From assembly GCA_903851415.1 (NCBI GenBank), contig CAINOE010000009.1, positions 1 through 51,413 of the forward strand: a stretch of 51,413 nt of DNA. Direction: 5' to 3'. The notes beneath the pieces are model-generated. The model saw only the letters and a list, made by a program, of their open reading frames with translations. It ran no database searches and was not told the DNA's origin. Both the position numbers and the translations under genes were made by a program. Within the stretch, counting starts at the first letter, position 1; each line of letters begins with the position of its first letter. Of this stretch, positions 1 through 8,180 are shown one piece after another. The DNA comes from an uncultured Rhodopila sp. Lineage in GTDB: Bacteria; Pseudomonadota; Alphaproteobacteria; Acetobacterales; Acetobacteraceae.

Positions 1-137
1 AGCTTGGGTTGTTCACCCTTTCAGATGCCCAAGCATCAGCGAGACACTCCCGATGAGGAAACCGGCGACTGGAGAGCCGTGTGCGGGAGATCCGCCAGCA
101 CGGTTCGGAGGGCGGGGAGGAAACTTCCCGACCCCTA
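1..137 (+). mobile_element. Group II intron 3' end (domains V-VI), element truncated by window edge
   Basis: Positions 74-106 fold as a classical domain V. The strands GAGCCGT (74-80) and ACGGTTC (100-106) pair, with an inner GCGG/CCGC stem capped by a short purine-rich loop. The AGC catalytic triad lies at the base of the 5' strand. A second hairpin (about 112-128, GCGGGGAGG / TTCCCG) followed by CCCCTAT fits domain VI, so the 3' splice junction is probably near 137. The upstream part, with any reverse transcriptase/maturase gene, is outside the window. The stretch 1-60 would be the tail after the maturase stop codon. A long plus-strand open frame crosses this region but has no recognisable protein. 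Confidence 0.7.
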
Positions 138-186
138 TCGGGGTGGCAGCGTCCGCCGCCTTTCCAGTCAGCCTGAACACGCTCTA

Positions 187-213
187 GGTGGCCCGGACAA
201 GCCGGGCCATGAC
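187..213. repeat. REP-like palindrome copy 1
   Basis: A palindrome built on TGGCCCGGACAAGCCGGGCCA followed by TGAC. It is the first of at least nine loci in this window with the same core. A partial copy (GGTGGCCCGGACG) follows near 282. Both lie between the intron end and the TPR gene. Confidence 0.85.
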
Positions 214-300
214 GGTTTGGGGACCTTGCTCCGTGAAGCGATAACTCTCGCGCGTCGCGTGAGCCAATACGAAACCGCGACAGGTGGCCCGGACGCCACC

Positions 301-2007
301 TCATCCAGACCTTTTCCCCAGGGCGGCGCGGATGGCGTCAAAGACGGATGTCCAGTCATTGCCGTTGGTTTGGCGGAACAGGCGAACGGTCGGGTACCAG
401 GGCGTCGTGTCGCCTTGCAGGCCCCAGCGCCAGTCGGGGACCTGCTTCAGTGCGATCCAGGTTGGGCGGCCGAGCGCGCCGGCCAGATGGGCGATCGCCG
501 TGTCGGCTGTGATAACGAGGTCGAGGTTGGCCATCATCGCGGCGGTATCCTCGAACGGCCGGAGCGCGGGGCCGGGTTCGTCGTAGGATTCGACCTGCAT
601 GCCCTCAGGCAGCCCGGCGAGTTGGCCGCAGCCTTCGCCGGTTTGCAGGCTGATCAAACGAACATCCGGCATTTTCGCTATTTCGCAGAAACGGATTAGC
701 GGAAACGTCCGGTCCATGACGACCGAGGCGGCGCTGCCTTGCCAGCAGATGCCGATCCTGAAGCCGTGGCCTCCCAGCCTGTCCTTCCAGGCGGCGGTCA
801 GGGCCGGGTCGGGGTGGAGGTACGGAACCGCGGCGGGCACGGTGCCGGGGATTGTCCCGAAGGCCAGGGGCAGGCTCATGAGCGGGCAGTGAAAGTCGAA
901 GCGCGGGGGGCTTTCGTGCTCGCCGATGATGGTCAGTGCCGGGCTGAGGCTCCGCAGCAACCTGCGCAGGGGGTCCTGCGCGGCGAGGATGACTTTGGCG
1001 CCCTTTGCCTCGGCGAGCGGCGCGTAGCGGCACATGTTGATCATGTCGCCGAGGAACAGTTCCGGATGGATGAATAACGTCCTGCCCTGGATCGTCTTGC
1101 CGCCGAGCCAAACGGGTTGCGGGAAGCTGCGGGCGCCCTCCGGGATGGCGCGCTTTTTGCGCCATTCGTGGCGGCGGAAGCCTTCGTCGTAGCGGCCGAG
1201 TGCGAGCAGGGTCAGGCTCAGGCCGAAATGCGCCTCGGCGAGGTCCGGCTTGCGGACAAGGGCCTGGCGGAAGCTGGCTTCGGCATCGTCCGGGCGGTTC
1301 AGGTCGTGCAGCGCGTCGCCGCGGTTGCACCAGGCCTCGGCGAGCGCCGGGTTGATGGCGAGCGCGCGGTCGAAACTGGCCAGGGCGTCGGCCGGGCGCT
1401 TCAGGCCGATGAAGGCGTTGCCGCGGTTGGTGTGCGCTTCGGCGAAATCCGGGTTGAGCGACAGCGCCTTGTCCAGGCTGGCCAAAGCCTCGGCGTGGCG
1501 GCCGAGGCCGATGAGCGGGAGGGCGCGGTTGTTGAGGGCGTCCGCATCATCCGGGCGGATCGCCAGGGCTTTGTCGAAGCTGGCGACAGCGTCCTGCGCG
1601 CGCGCGAGCGCATGCAGGGAGATGCCGCGATTGTACCAGGCCTCGGCGAAGCCGGGGTCGAGCGACAGGGCTTGTTCGAAGCTGGCCAGGGCTTCGGCAT
1701 GGCGGGCCAACTGCGCCAGAGCCAGTCCTTTATTGCACCAGGCCGGCGGAAAAGCCGGATTCTGCCGGATCGAGCGGTCGATCAGATCGATGGCGCGCTG
1801 GAATTTGCCGGCGGCGAGGGCTGCGATACCGAGCAGATAGAGGGCGTCGAAGCGTTTCGGGCTTTGCCGGAGGATCTCGCGATAGAGTTTTTCGGCCTCG
1901 GCCAGGCGGCCTTCCTGGTGCAGCGCCATGCCGCGGCTGAGTTTGGCGTCGTTCGGGTCCATGTCGCCGCGCGGTTGCTGCATCAGTGTGGTGGCGCGAT
2001 GGTACAC
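301..2007 (-). CDS. TPR protein with glycosyltransferase-like C-terminal domain
   Basis: 568 aa. Residues about 17-285 are some eight tetratricopeptide repeats, recognisable by recurrent AEAWxNRG and ALASFDKAL motifs; the DNA is visibly repetitive with a ~102-bp period. Residues about 300-565 resemble the C-terminal domain of TPR/GT9-like proteins (RIGICWQG, then DLVITADTAIAHLAGALGRP, then WYPTVRLF). That domain is usually tied to surface-glycan transfer, but no substrate can be named. GTG at 2007 is the longest start; ATG at 1983 or 1962 (MDPNDAKL) is as likely, since no strong ribosome site decides. It lies 28 bp after the histidine kinase gene on the same strand and could be the last gene of the kai transcript. 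Confidence 0.8.
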   Translation of the reverse strand: MYHRATTLMQQPRGDMDPNDAKLSRGMALHQEGRLAEAEKLYREILRQSPKRFDALYLLGIAALAAGKFQRAIDLIDRSIRQNPAFPPAWCNKGLALAQLARHAEALASFEQALSLDPGFAEAWYNRGISLHALARAQDAVASFDKALAIRPDDADALNNRALPLIGLGRHAEALASLDKALSLNPDFAEAHTNRGNAFIGLKRPADALASFDRALAINPALAEAWCNRGDALHDLNRPDDAEASFRQALVRKPDLAEAHFGLSLTLLALGRYDEGFRRHEWRKKRAIPEGARSFPQPVWLGGKTIQGRTLFIHPELFLGDMINMCRYAPLAEAKGAKVILAAQDPLRRLLRSLSPALTIIGEHESPPRFDFHCPLMSLPLAFGTIPGTVPAAVPYLHPDPALTAAWKDRLGGHGFRIGICWQGSAASVVMDRTFPLIRFCEIAKMPDVRLISLQTGEGCGQLAGLPEGMQVESYDEPGPALRPFEDTAAMMANLDLVITADTAIAHLAGALGRPTWIALKQVPDWRWGLQGDTTPWYPTVRLFRQTNGNDWTSVFDAIRAALGKRSG

Positions 2008-2035
2008 GGATTGGCGTTCCCTGCCAGGCCCGGCA

Positions 2036-3805
2036 TCACTCCCCGATAATCGCCCGCACCTTGTCCGCCAACGCCTCCAGCGTAAACGGCTTTGACAGCA
2101 GCGTCATGTCCGGGCCAGGCAGACCCGGACTCCTCACCGCATCGCCGGCATAGCCGCTGATCAGCAGCACCGGCAGCCGCGGCACCAGCGCGCGCGCCGC
2201 ATCCGCGAGTTGCCTACCGTTCAGCCCGCCCGGCAATCCCACGTCCGTCACCAGAAGCTTCACCGCCGTGTTCTCCGGCGACTGCAACGACTTGCGCAGC
2301 GCGTGCAATCCGTCCGGGCCATCCTCCGCCTCGATCACGCAATAGCCCAGCTCGCGCAGCGCCTCGGCGGTGAATTCCCGGATGAGCTCCTCATCCTCGA
2401 CCAGCAGCACCGTCGCCGGCGAAACGGCTTCCATGGGCGGGCGCCCGGAATGCGGCGACCGGGCCTCTCCGGCATCGGCCGCCGCCGAACTCCGCGGCAG
2501 GAACACGTGCACCGACGTCCCCGACCCCGGGGTGCTTTCCAGCCGCACCATGCCCTGCGACTGCCGCACGAAGCCGTAGAGCTGGCTGAGGCCGAGGCCG
2601 GTTCCCTGTCCGTCCGGCTTGGTGGTGAAAAACGGCTCGAAGGCGCGCGCCAGCACCTCCGGCGTCATGCCGCACCCGGTATCGGACACGGTGATCCGGA
2701 CGAAATCTCCGGCGGCCACGCCATCCCACGGCCGCGTCTCCGCCTCGTCCAGGGTGACATGGCCGGTGCCGATGACAATCCGGCCGCCGTCCGGGGTCAG
2801 CGCGTCGCGGGCGTTGATCGCCAGGTTCAGCAGCGCGTTCTCCAACTGGTTCGGATCGCACCGTATCGGCCAGCATCCCTCCTGCAACTGAAGCGACACC
2901 TTGATCGCCGGGCCGACTGTGCGCTGGATCAGCGCCTTCATGCCGCCAATCAGGTCGTTCAGCGACACCAGCTTCGGATTCAGCGCCTGCCGCCGTCCGA
3001 ACGCGAGCAGGCGCTGCGTCAGCGACGCCGCGCGATCCGCCGCCGTCAGCGCCGCGTCCAGCAGCTCCGGCGCGCGCTCGGGTCGGCCGGAGGCCATCCG
3101 CCGCTGCGCCAGCGCGATCCCGCTGGTGATGGCCTGCAGCATGTTGTTGAAGTCATGCGCGATGCCGCCGGTCAGTTGCCCGATGGCTTCCATCTTCTGC
3201 GCCTGGCGCAGCGCGTCCTCGGCGCGTTCGCGTTCGGCGATCTCAGCCGAAAGCCGCGCGTTCGCCTCCGCCAGTTCCCGCAGGTGTATCTTCTGCGACG
3301 TCAGGTCGGTCAGCACGCCGCAAAGCAGCGTTGTGCCGGCATCGTCCAGCACGCTCAGCGTCACATGCGCCGGAACCGCCCGTCCATCCGTGGTCCGCAG
3401 CGTCAGTTCGCGGCGCACGCCGAACCGCCTCGCCTCGTTGAGAAGGTCTTCGAACGCGGCGCCATCGTCAGGAAACAAGAACGGCTGCAGCGGCCGCCCG
3501 ATCAGATGTTCATGTGCGATGCGCAGCATCTCGGCGAGGCGGAGGTTGCAATAGACAACGGTGCCCTCGCCATCCAGCGTGACCGCACCCTCCTTAATCT
3601 GCTCGATCAGCAAGCGATACGGCCGATCGGCGCTTTCCAGGGTGTAGACTTTCGGGCTGCCGGGCGGGTCCTCGACGACGATCGCGTCGATCTCGCCCCG
3701 CCGGATGGCGCCGAGCGTGTCCTCGCATTCCTCAAGCCGCGTCTCCAGCTCCCGGATGCGTTCCAGAAGATGCGCCTGCATGGCGGGGACCTGCCCGGGC
3801 TGCAT
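2036..3805 (-). CDS. PAS-domain hybrid histidine kinase with C-terminal receiver (Kai-linked)
   Basis: 589 aa, no membrane segment, so cytoplasmic. An N-terminal coiled coil carries the LGAIRRGEIDAIVV motif typical of kinases next to kaiC. A PAS domain follows (about 60-170), then HisKA with phospho-acceptor His217 (GGIAHDFNN), then an intact HATPase with N box (LLNLAINARDAL), G1 (SDTGCGMT), F box (FEPFFTTK) and G2 (GTGLGLS). The C-terminal receiver (about 460-589) has the acidic pocket EDEE and acceptor Asp in LLVTDVGLPGG. The start codon directly abuts the stop of the upstream kaiB. It is the likely output or input kinase of the KaiBC module, which is inferred from context. Confidence 0.9.
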   Translation of the reverse strand: MQPGQVPAMQAHLLERIRELETRLEECEDTLGAIRRGEIDAIVVEDPPGSPKVYTLESADRPYRLLIEQIKEGAVTLDGEGTVVYCNLRLAEMLRIAHEHLIGRPLQPFLFPDDGAAFEDLLNEARRFGVRRELTLRTTDGRAVPAHVTLSVLDDAGTTLLCGVLTDLTSQKIHLRELAEANARLSAEIAERERAEDALRQAQKMEAIGQLTGGIAHDFNNMLQAITSGIALAQRRMASGRPERAPELLDAALTAADRAASLTQRLLAFGRRQALNPKLVSLNDLIGGMKALIQRTVGPAIKVSLQLQEGCWPIRCDPNQLENALLNLAINARDALTPDGGRIVIGTGHVTLDEAETRPWDGVAAGDFVRITVSDTGCGMTPEVLARAFEPFFTTKPDGQGTGLGLSQLYGFVRQSQGMVRLESTPGSGTSVHVFLPRSSAAADAGEARSPHSGRPPMEAVSPATVLLVEDEELIREFTAEALRELGYCVIEAEDGPDGLHALRKSLQSPENTAVKLLVTDVGLPGGLNGRQLADAARALVPRLPVLLISGYAGDAVRSPGLPGPDMTLLSKPFTLEALADKVRAIIGE

Positions 3806-4126
3806 TCAGACCTCGCCGGCGGATGGCAGCGCGGCGAGGTCCAGCGCGCGCAGCAGCCGATCCTCCTCGGACAGGTCGCCGACGATGCGGCGGACCGGGA
3901 GTGGAAGCAGCTTCACCAGCGTCGGGGCGGCAACCACGTCATATTCCCTGGCGAACCGCGGTTGCTGGTAAATGTCGATGATTTCGAGGTCGGACTGCCC
4001 GGCGAGATGCTGCGTGCAGACCCGCCTGAGGTTCTCGATCGCCCGCCGCGACCGGATCGTGCTGCCGGCGACGATCAGCCGCAGGCGGTGGGTGATTTCC
4101 GATGGTGGTTCGGTCCCGGGGATCAT
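3806..4126 (-). CDS. kaiB: KaiB-family protein, second copy
   Basis: 106 aa, the usual KaiB length. The thioredoxin-like KaiB fold is recognisable from [46 protein letters not shown] and RRIVGDL. KaiB binds the CI ring of KaiC and switches it between states. Its start overlaps the stop of the first kaiB by 4 bp (ATGA), and its stop abuts the kinase start with no gap, so translation is probably coupled along the operon. The two kaiB products differ over much of their length, so this is an old duplication rather than a recent one. Confidence 0.93.
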   Translation of the reverse strand: MIPGTEPPSEITHRLRLIVAGSTIRSRRAIENLRRVCTQHLAGQSDLEIIDIYQQPRFAREYDVVAAPTLVKLLPLPVRRIVGDLSEEDRLLRALDLAALPSAGEV

Positions 4127-4455
4127 GAGACATCCGCCTTTCGCCGTATATCCAGCCCAACCAGCACGCGTTCCGTGTTCGACAGGTCGCCGATGATGCG
4201 CTTCAGCGGAGCCGGCAGGCGGCGCACCAGGGTGGGAACCGCCAGGATCTGATCGCCGGCCGCCAGCCGCGGGTTCAGCACCAGGTCGATCACCTCGATC
4301 TCATAGCGTCCGGCCAGGTGGGTTTCGCACACGCGGCGGAGGTTGTTCATCGCGGCGATCGACCGTCCCGTTTGGCCGGCCACGTACAAACGCAGATGGT
4401 AATAGCCGCTATCGCCGTCGGCGCCGAATTCGTCCGGATCGGAGCGGTCCAGCAT
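4123..4455 (-). CDS. kaiB: KaiB-family protein, first copy
   Basis: 110 aa. It has the KaiB core [21 protein letters not shown], then [25 protein letters not shown] and KRIIGDL. It has about 20 extra N-terminal residues rich in Asp and Gly compared with the second copy. The start shares one base with the kaiC stop (TAATG). Paired with the next kaiB it gives two KaiB types for one KaiC. No KaiA gene is present, as is usual outside cyanobacteria. Confidence 0.94.
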   Translation of the reverse strand: MLDRSDPDEFGADGDSGYYHLRLYVAGQTGRSIAAMNNLRRVCETHLAGRYEIEVIDLVLNPRLAAGDQILAVPTLVRRLPAPLKRIIGDLSNTERVLVGLDIRRKADVS

Positions 4456-6143
4456 TACTCGGCGCCTCCCCGCCGCTCGGCAATGGCGATGCGGGCACGC
4501 GACAGCACGGCATCGTGTGCATCATCTTCGAGCAGCAACGTATGCGCTTCATCCAGCTCGGCGTCGAGGGTGGCCCGCAATTCATTGATTTGCCGCTCCA
4601 GCGACTGCCGCCGCCGCTCCGATTCGCGCCGGCGCTGCCCGATGTCCCGCCGCCGGCTTTCGGCCGCCGCGAGTTCGCGCGCCTCCTGCGCCAGGCGCGC
4701 GGCGCCGGTCAGGACGCCTTCCGGCCCGATATAGGGCTCGATCAATTCGACGCCGGTATCCGTCATCCGGTATTCGCGCACCTGGTTGGAATGGCTCGAG
4801 CCGCGCGACTTGATGACATACAGCACGCGGTTGCGTTCGCCGTTCGCCTCGATATCCATCAGCTTGATCCAGCTATCCATCAGCGACGACAAGGCGGCGT
4901 CGGTGCCGTCGTGCAGTGAGCCGGCGGTCCGCAGGCTGGTGAACAGCGCCGTGACGCCGCCGCTTTTCAGCAGGTCCACCATGCGCAGCAGGGTCGCATG
5001 CACCTCCGTCAGCGGGCCGCGGAAGGCCGAGATCGGGTCGATCACCACGACGGACGGTTTGAACGCCAGCACATCGCGGTGCATCCGCGCGAGGTGCATC
5101 TCCAGCCCGTACAGGCTGGGCCGCGCGGCCTCGAACCGCAGCAGCCCGGCATCCACCCAGCGCCGCAGATCGATGCCGACGGACCGGACGTTGCGGCAGA
5201 TCTCCTCGGCGCCCTCCTCGAACACGAAGGCCATGCTGCGCTCGCCGCGCCGGCAGGCGGCATCGATGAAATGGCTGCCGATGGTGGTCTTGCCGATGCC
5301 CGCGACGCCGGACAGCAGGATGCTGGAGCCGCGGTAGAATCCGCCGTTGCGCAGCATCGCGTCCAGGCCGGCAATGCCCGTGGAGACGATCTCGTTGGAG
5401 ACCGGGCGTTCGATGCCGGACGAGGTGACCGGCAGCACGCTGATGCCGGCCGCGTCGATCAGAAACGGATACTCGTTGGTTCCGTGCGCCGAACCGCGGT
5501 ACTTCACCACCCGCAGCCGCCGCGTGGTGATCTGGTCGATGACGCGGTTGTCGAGCAGGATCACGCAATCGGAGATGTACTCCTCCAGTCCGTGCCGGGT
5601 GAGCTGGCCCTCCCCGCGCTCACCGGTAATGATCGCCGTCAGGCCGCGCTCCTTGATCCAGGTGAACAGCCGGCGCAGTTCGGCGCGCAGCACGGCGGTA
5701 TCGGAAAACCCGGAAAACAGCGATTCGATCGTGTCGAGCACGATCCGTTTGGCGCCCACCGAATCGACCGCGTAGCCGAGCCGGACGAACAGGCCTTCCA
5801 GATCGTATTGCCCGGTTTCCTCGATCTCGCTGCGCTCGACCCTGACGTGGTCCACCGCGAGCTTGCCCGCCGCCGCCAGCCCGTCCAGGTCATAGCCGAG
5901 CGAGGCGACATTGGCCGCCAGGTCCTCCGCGCGCTCCTCAAAGCTCATGAACACGCCGGGTTCGCCGAACCGGGTGGCGCCGTTGACCAGGAAGGTGACG
6001 GCAAACAGCGTCTTGCCGCATCCGGCGGCGCCGCAAATCAGGGTGGGCCGGCCTGTCGGCAGGCCGCCCAGCAGGATATCGTCGAAACCCGCTATCCCGG
6101 TGGCGGATTTGGCAAGCGCGGTCGTGACAGGCTCAGGCGGCAT
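4455..6143 (-). CDS. kaiC: KaiC-family double RecA-like ATPase
   Basis: 562 aa with two RecA-like domains. CI: Walker A GAAGCGKT (38-45), catalytic Glu pair 69-70, Walker B-like [13 protein letters not shown]: Walker A GVAGIGKT (279-286), Glu pair 309-310, VVVIDPIS. The region equivalent to the cyanobacterial phosphorylation sites reads [11 protein letters not shown] (414-424), so the Ser-Thr pair is Ser419-Ser420 here, with the preceding TD conserved. The C-terminus (about 482-535) is a charged coiled coil instead of the KaiA-binding tail. Known KaiBC systems of this type serve stress or timing roles without KaiA; the function here is inferred. It is the first gene of the kai operon, and a GAGAGGA stretch precedes the ATG. 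Confidence 0.95.
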   Translation of the reverse strand: MPPEPVTTALAKSATGIAGFDDILLGGLPTGRPTLICGAAGCGKTLFAVTFLVNGATRFGEPGVFMSFEERAEDLAANVASLGYDLDGLAAAGKLAVDHVRVERSEIEETGQYDLEGLFVRLGYAVDSVGAKRIVLDTIESLFSGFSDTAVLRAELRRLFTWIKERGLTAIITGERGEGQLTRHGLEEYISDCVILLDNRVIDQITTRRLRVVKYRGSAHGTNEYPFLIDAAGISVLPVTSSGIERPVSNEIVSTGIAGLDAMLRNGGFYRGSSILLSGVAGIGKTTIGSHFIDAACRRGERSMAFVFEEGAEEICRNVRSVGIDLRRWVDAGLLRFEAARPSLYGLEMHLARMHRDVLAFKPSVVVIDPISAFRGPLTEVHATLLRMVDLLKSGGVTALFTSLRTAGSLHDGTDAALSSLMDSWIKLMDIEANGERNRVLYVIKSRGSSHSNQVREYRMTDTGVELIEPYIGPEGVLTGAARLAQEARELAAAESRRRDIGQRRRESERRRQSLERQINELRATLDAELDEAHTLLLEDDAHDAVLSRARIAIAERRGGAE

Positions 6144-7028
6144 GGTCCGGCGGCATCCTCTCCGGCGTCATGCCCGTTCGGCGGCTTGCGCGGTGACGGG
6201 GCACGACCTCAGGCCGGACAACATTACCGCCGTATCTCATTTTAAATCCAAGGTTATTTCGTGCTGCTGGCCGGAGTCCACCGAAATCGCCGAACGCGAG
6301 GGATCGGCCCGCCCGGCAAGCCGGCATGGCGTCGCGCGCGGTGTTCAGTGCCGTATGCCGGGCGGCGATCCGAGCCGCTCTCGCGCGCCCGGCGTTCGAA
6401 CCGGCCAGACCATTGCACAGGCGCACCGGCTTTCTCCCCGGGGGAACCGGAAGGACTATGGCCGCCGGGCCGCATCGGGCATTGATCCATCGCAACATCA
6501 GTTCTCCCGGGCAACCAGCCATTGCCGCCGCGACCTCACGGGCAGCTTTCGCAGGACGTCCCGGGCGTGAGCAAAATAGGCGGATGACGAGCGCGCCAAT
6601 GCGCTGTAGATTGATATAGATCATTCCCGGCAAAGGTGCGCAGCCGGAAACTGTTCGCCGTTCGATGACCGCCGCTTTAATGACACAAACTATGATAAAG
6701 GCTCACCTTATGGGCATGCGCATGAAGACGTCCACGTCTCGGCCGCGGATGCCCCTGGTTCGGTGGACCCGATTGCAACGGCAACGCTTCTCTCTCGGGC
6801 CGGGACTCCGCGCGACTCTGCCGGCTCCGGAACATTGTCCTGCTCCCGCCATTGCCGGTTTCGGAGCCGTTGCCGGAATTTCCAACGATTTCGTTTGCGT
6901 CGAGGCCTGGTTACGCAAGCTGGCGGTGTTGCAGCGGATGGTTACTATAGCGCCGCCGCACCGGTCGGCCTAATGATGACCCTCGCCCTGCCGCCCATCC
7001 GGTCCCGAAATCCTGCCCCCCGCCCTCA
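6144..7028. other. 885-bp gap between kaiC and rquA with no convincing gene
   Basis: Short frames exist on both strands (6133-6633 minus, 6665-6973 plus), but neither protein looks like a known family and both have Arg/Pro-rich shadow-like composition. The kaiC promoter and the rquA leader must lie here. The one clear signal is an FNR/FixK-like palindrome at 6611-6624. The DNA at 6600-6730 is more AT-rich than its surroundings. Confidence 0.5.
6611..6624. promoter_or_regulatory. FNR/FixK-like box
   Basis: TTGATATAGATCAT matches the TTGAT-N4-ATCAA consensus at 9 of 10 arm positions. It is about 405 bp before rquA and 470 bp before kaiC, so its target is not settled. Anaerobic control of rquA would fit the role of rhodoquinone. 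Confidence 0.5.
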
Positions 7029-7742
7029 TTGCCACAGGTGACATGCGAAGTGCTTGACATACCATCGCCTGAGACGACTCTCGATGCGCTCCCCGCATAT
7101 CTCCGCGACGTTTACAGTTGGGCTTACCTGACGCCCCGCCTGGTCGGTTTTCTCGACCGGCAAATCGTGGTGCAGGCCATTTTGTGGGGCAACGCGCAAC
7201 GGCTGATCGAAAACGTGCTGACCCGGTTGAAACCGGGCGACACGGTGTTTCAACCGGCGGCGGTCTATGGCACGTTTTCCCGCCAGGTCGCCGGCCGCAT
7301 CGGTCCGCAGGGACGCCTGGAAATCCGCGACATCGCCCCGCTGCAGGTCGGCCTGACGCGCCGCAAGGTGGCCGGATTGCCGCATGTGCATGTCGTCGGC
7401 GGCGATGCCGCGGACCCGGAGGACGGCGCCTATGATGCGGTCGCCTGCTTCTTTCTGCTGCACGAAGTGCCGGATGAGGTGAAGCGGCAGGTGGTGCCGG
7501 CCATGCTTGGCCTGGTGCGGCCGGGCGGTCAGGCGATCTTCGTGGACTATCATCGTCCGCATGGCCTGCATCCGCTCAAGCCCATCATGAAGGGGATCTT
7601 TTACTGGCTGGAGCCGTTCGCCCGCAGTCTGTGGTCGCAGGAAATCCAGGCTCTTGCCGGTTCGGCGGCAGAAGGATTCCGCTGGTCCAAGCGGACGCAG
7701 TTCGGCGGGCTGTACCAGACCGTCATCGCCGAACGGGATTAG
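7029..7742 (+). CDS. rquA: Rhodoquinone biosynthesis protein RquA
   Basis: 237 aa, a SAM-binding methyltransferase-fold protein. The N-terminal stretch YLRDVYSWAYLTPRLVGFLDRQ followed by LWGNAQRLI, then FFLLHEVPDEVKRQ, FVDYHRPH and LEPFARSLW, is the RquA signature. RquA is known to replace a methoxy group of ubiquinone with an amino group, using SAM as amino donor. It thereby makes the low-potential quinone used for fumarate reduction under anoxia. The start is uncertain: TTG 7029 is the longest, with GTG 7038 and GTG 7050 alternatives and no clear ribosome site. A REP pair follows directly. Confidence 0.88.
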   Translation: MPQVTCEVLDIPSPETTLDALPAYLRDVYSWAYLTPRLVGFLDRQIVVQAILWGNAQRLIENVLTRLKPGDTVFQPAAVYGTFSRQVAGRIGPQGRLEIRDIAPLQVGLTRRKVAGLPHVHVVGGDAADPEDGAYDAVACFFLLHEVPDEVKRQVVPAMLGLVRPGGQAIFVDYHRPHGLHPLKPIMKGIFYWLEPFARSLWSQEIQALAGSAAEGFRWSKRTQFGGLYQTVIAERD

Positions 7743-7755
7743 GCCAACCAACATC

Positions 7756-7832
7756 GTCATGGCCCGGCTCGTCCGGGCCACCTATCGCGGCAGGGTGCTG
7801 AAGCAGGTGGCCCGGATAAGCCGGGCCATGAC
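7756..7832. repeat. REP-like pair in inverted orientation, copy 2
   Basis: Two palindromes (7756-7782 and 7806-7832) face each other around CTATCGCGGCAGGG and form one long stem. The same larger unit recurs at 51329-51405. It lies between the convergent ends of rquA and the hemB remnant and may act as a bidirectional terminator or mRNA stabiliser. Confidence 0.85.
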
Positions 7833-7842
7833 GTGACGGAGT

Positions 7843-8107
7843 TCAGAACCCGCTGCGCGCGACATCCATTGCGAAATACGTCAGGATCAGATCCGCCCCC
7901 GCCCGCTTGATCGCGCCCGGGCTTTCCAGCACCACCCGGTCCTCGTCGATGGCGCCCGCGGCGGCGGCGAACTTGATCATCGCGTACTCGCCGCTGACCT
8001 GATACGCCGCCAGAGGCAGCAGGCTGCGATGCTTGATCTGCGACAGCACATCCAGGTACGGCATCGCCGGCTTCACCATCAGGATGTCGGCGCCCTCGGC
8101 TTCATCC
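7843..8107 (-). pseudogene. hemB: Displaced 3' end of hemB (codons about 238-324)
   Basis: A 265-bp copy of the last 265 bp of the intact hemB at 13238-13502, in the same orientation, with six mismatches by eye. Five of the six are synonymous; the sixth changes Leu300 to Pro. The remnant keeps the catalytic-lysine segment ([10 protein letters not shown]) but lacks the first 237 codons, the zinc site and any start context. The open frame continues upstream to 8145 in unrelated sequence. It is best explained as the original hemB end, pushed away when the island inserted. Confidence 0.92.
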
Positions 8108-8162
8108 ACGCCGGCAACCGGTGTCTGCGTGAGCCGAACTTTCACAATACGTCAGCGGTAGA

Positions 8163-8180
8163 GGGGACTGGCCGGTCCCC
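8163..8180 (-). terminator. Hairpin directly after the tubulin-like gene
   Basis: GGGGAC (8163-8168) and GTCCCC (8175-8180) form a perfect six-bp stem just after the TAG stop at 8181-8183. There is no T run, so it could be a weak terminator or a 3'-end stabiliser. Confidence 0.45.

Noticed and set aside
4..699. 231-residue plus-strand open frame at the window start
   Set aside because: It crosses the intron domain V, a REP and the antisense of the TPR gene; its protein is Arg/Gly-rich with no family character.
1200..1960. Tandem ~102-bp DNA repeats
   Set aside because: They are fully explained by the tetratricopeptide repeats of the protein at 301-2007.
2210..4252. 680-residue plus-strand open frame opposite the kinase and kaiB genes
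   Set aside because: It is the antisense shadow of clear genes, rich in Arg, Gln and His as expected for that frame in high-GC DNA.
6133..6633. 166-residue minus-strand frame upstream of kaiC
   Set aside because: Overlaps the kaiC start, has no recognised motif and contains the FNR-like palindrome in its first codons.
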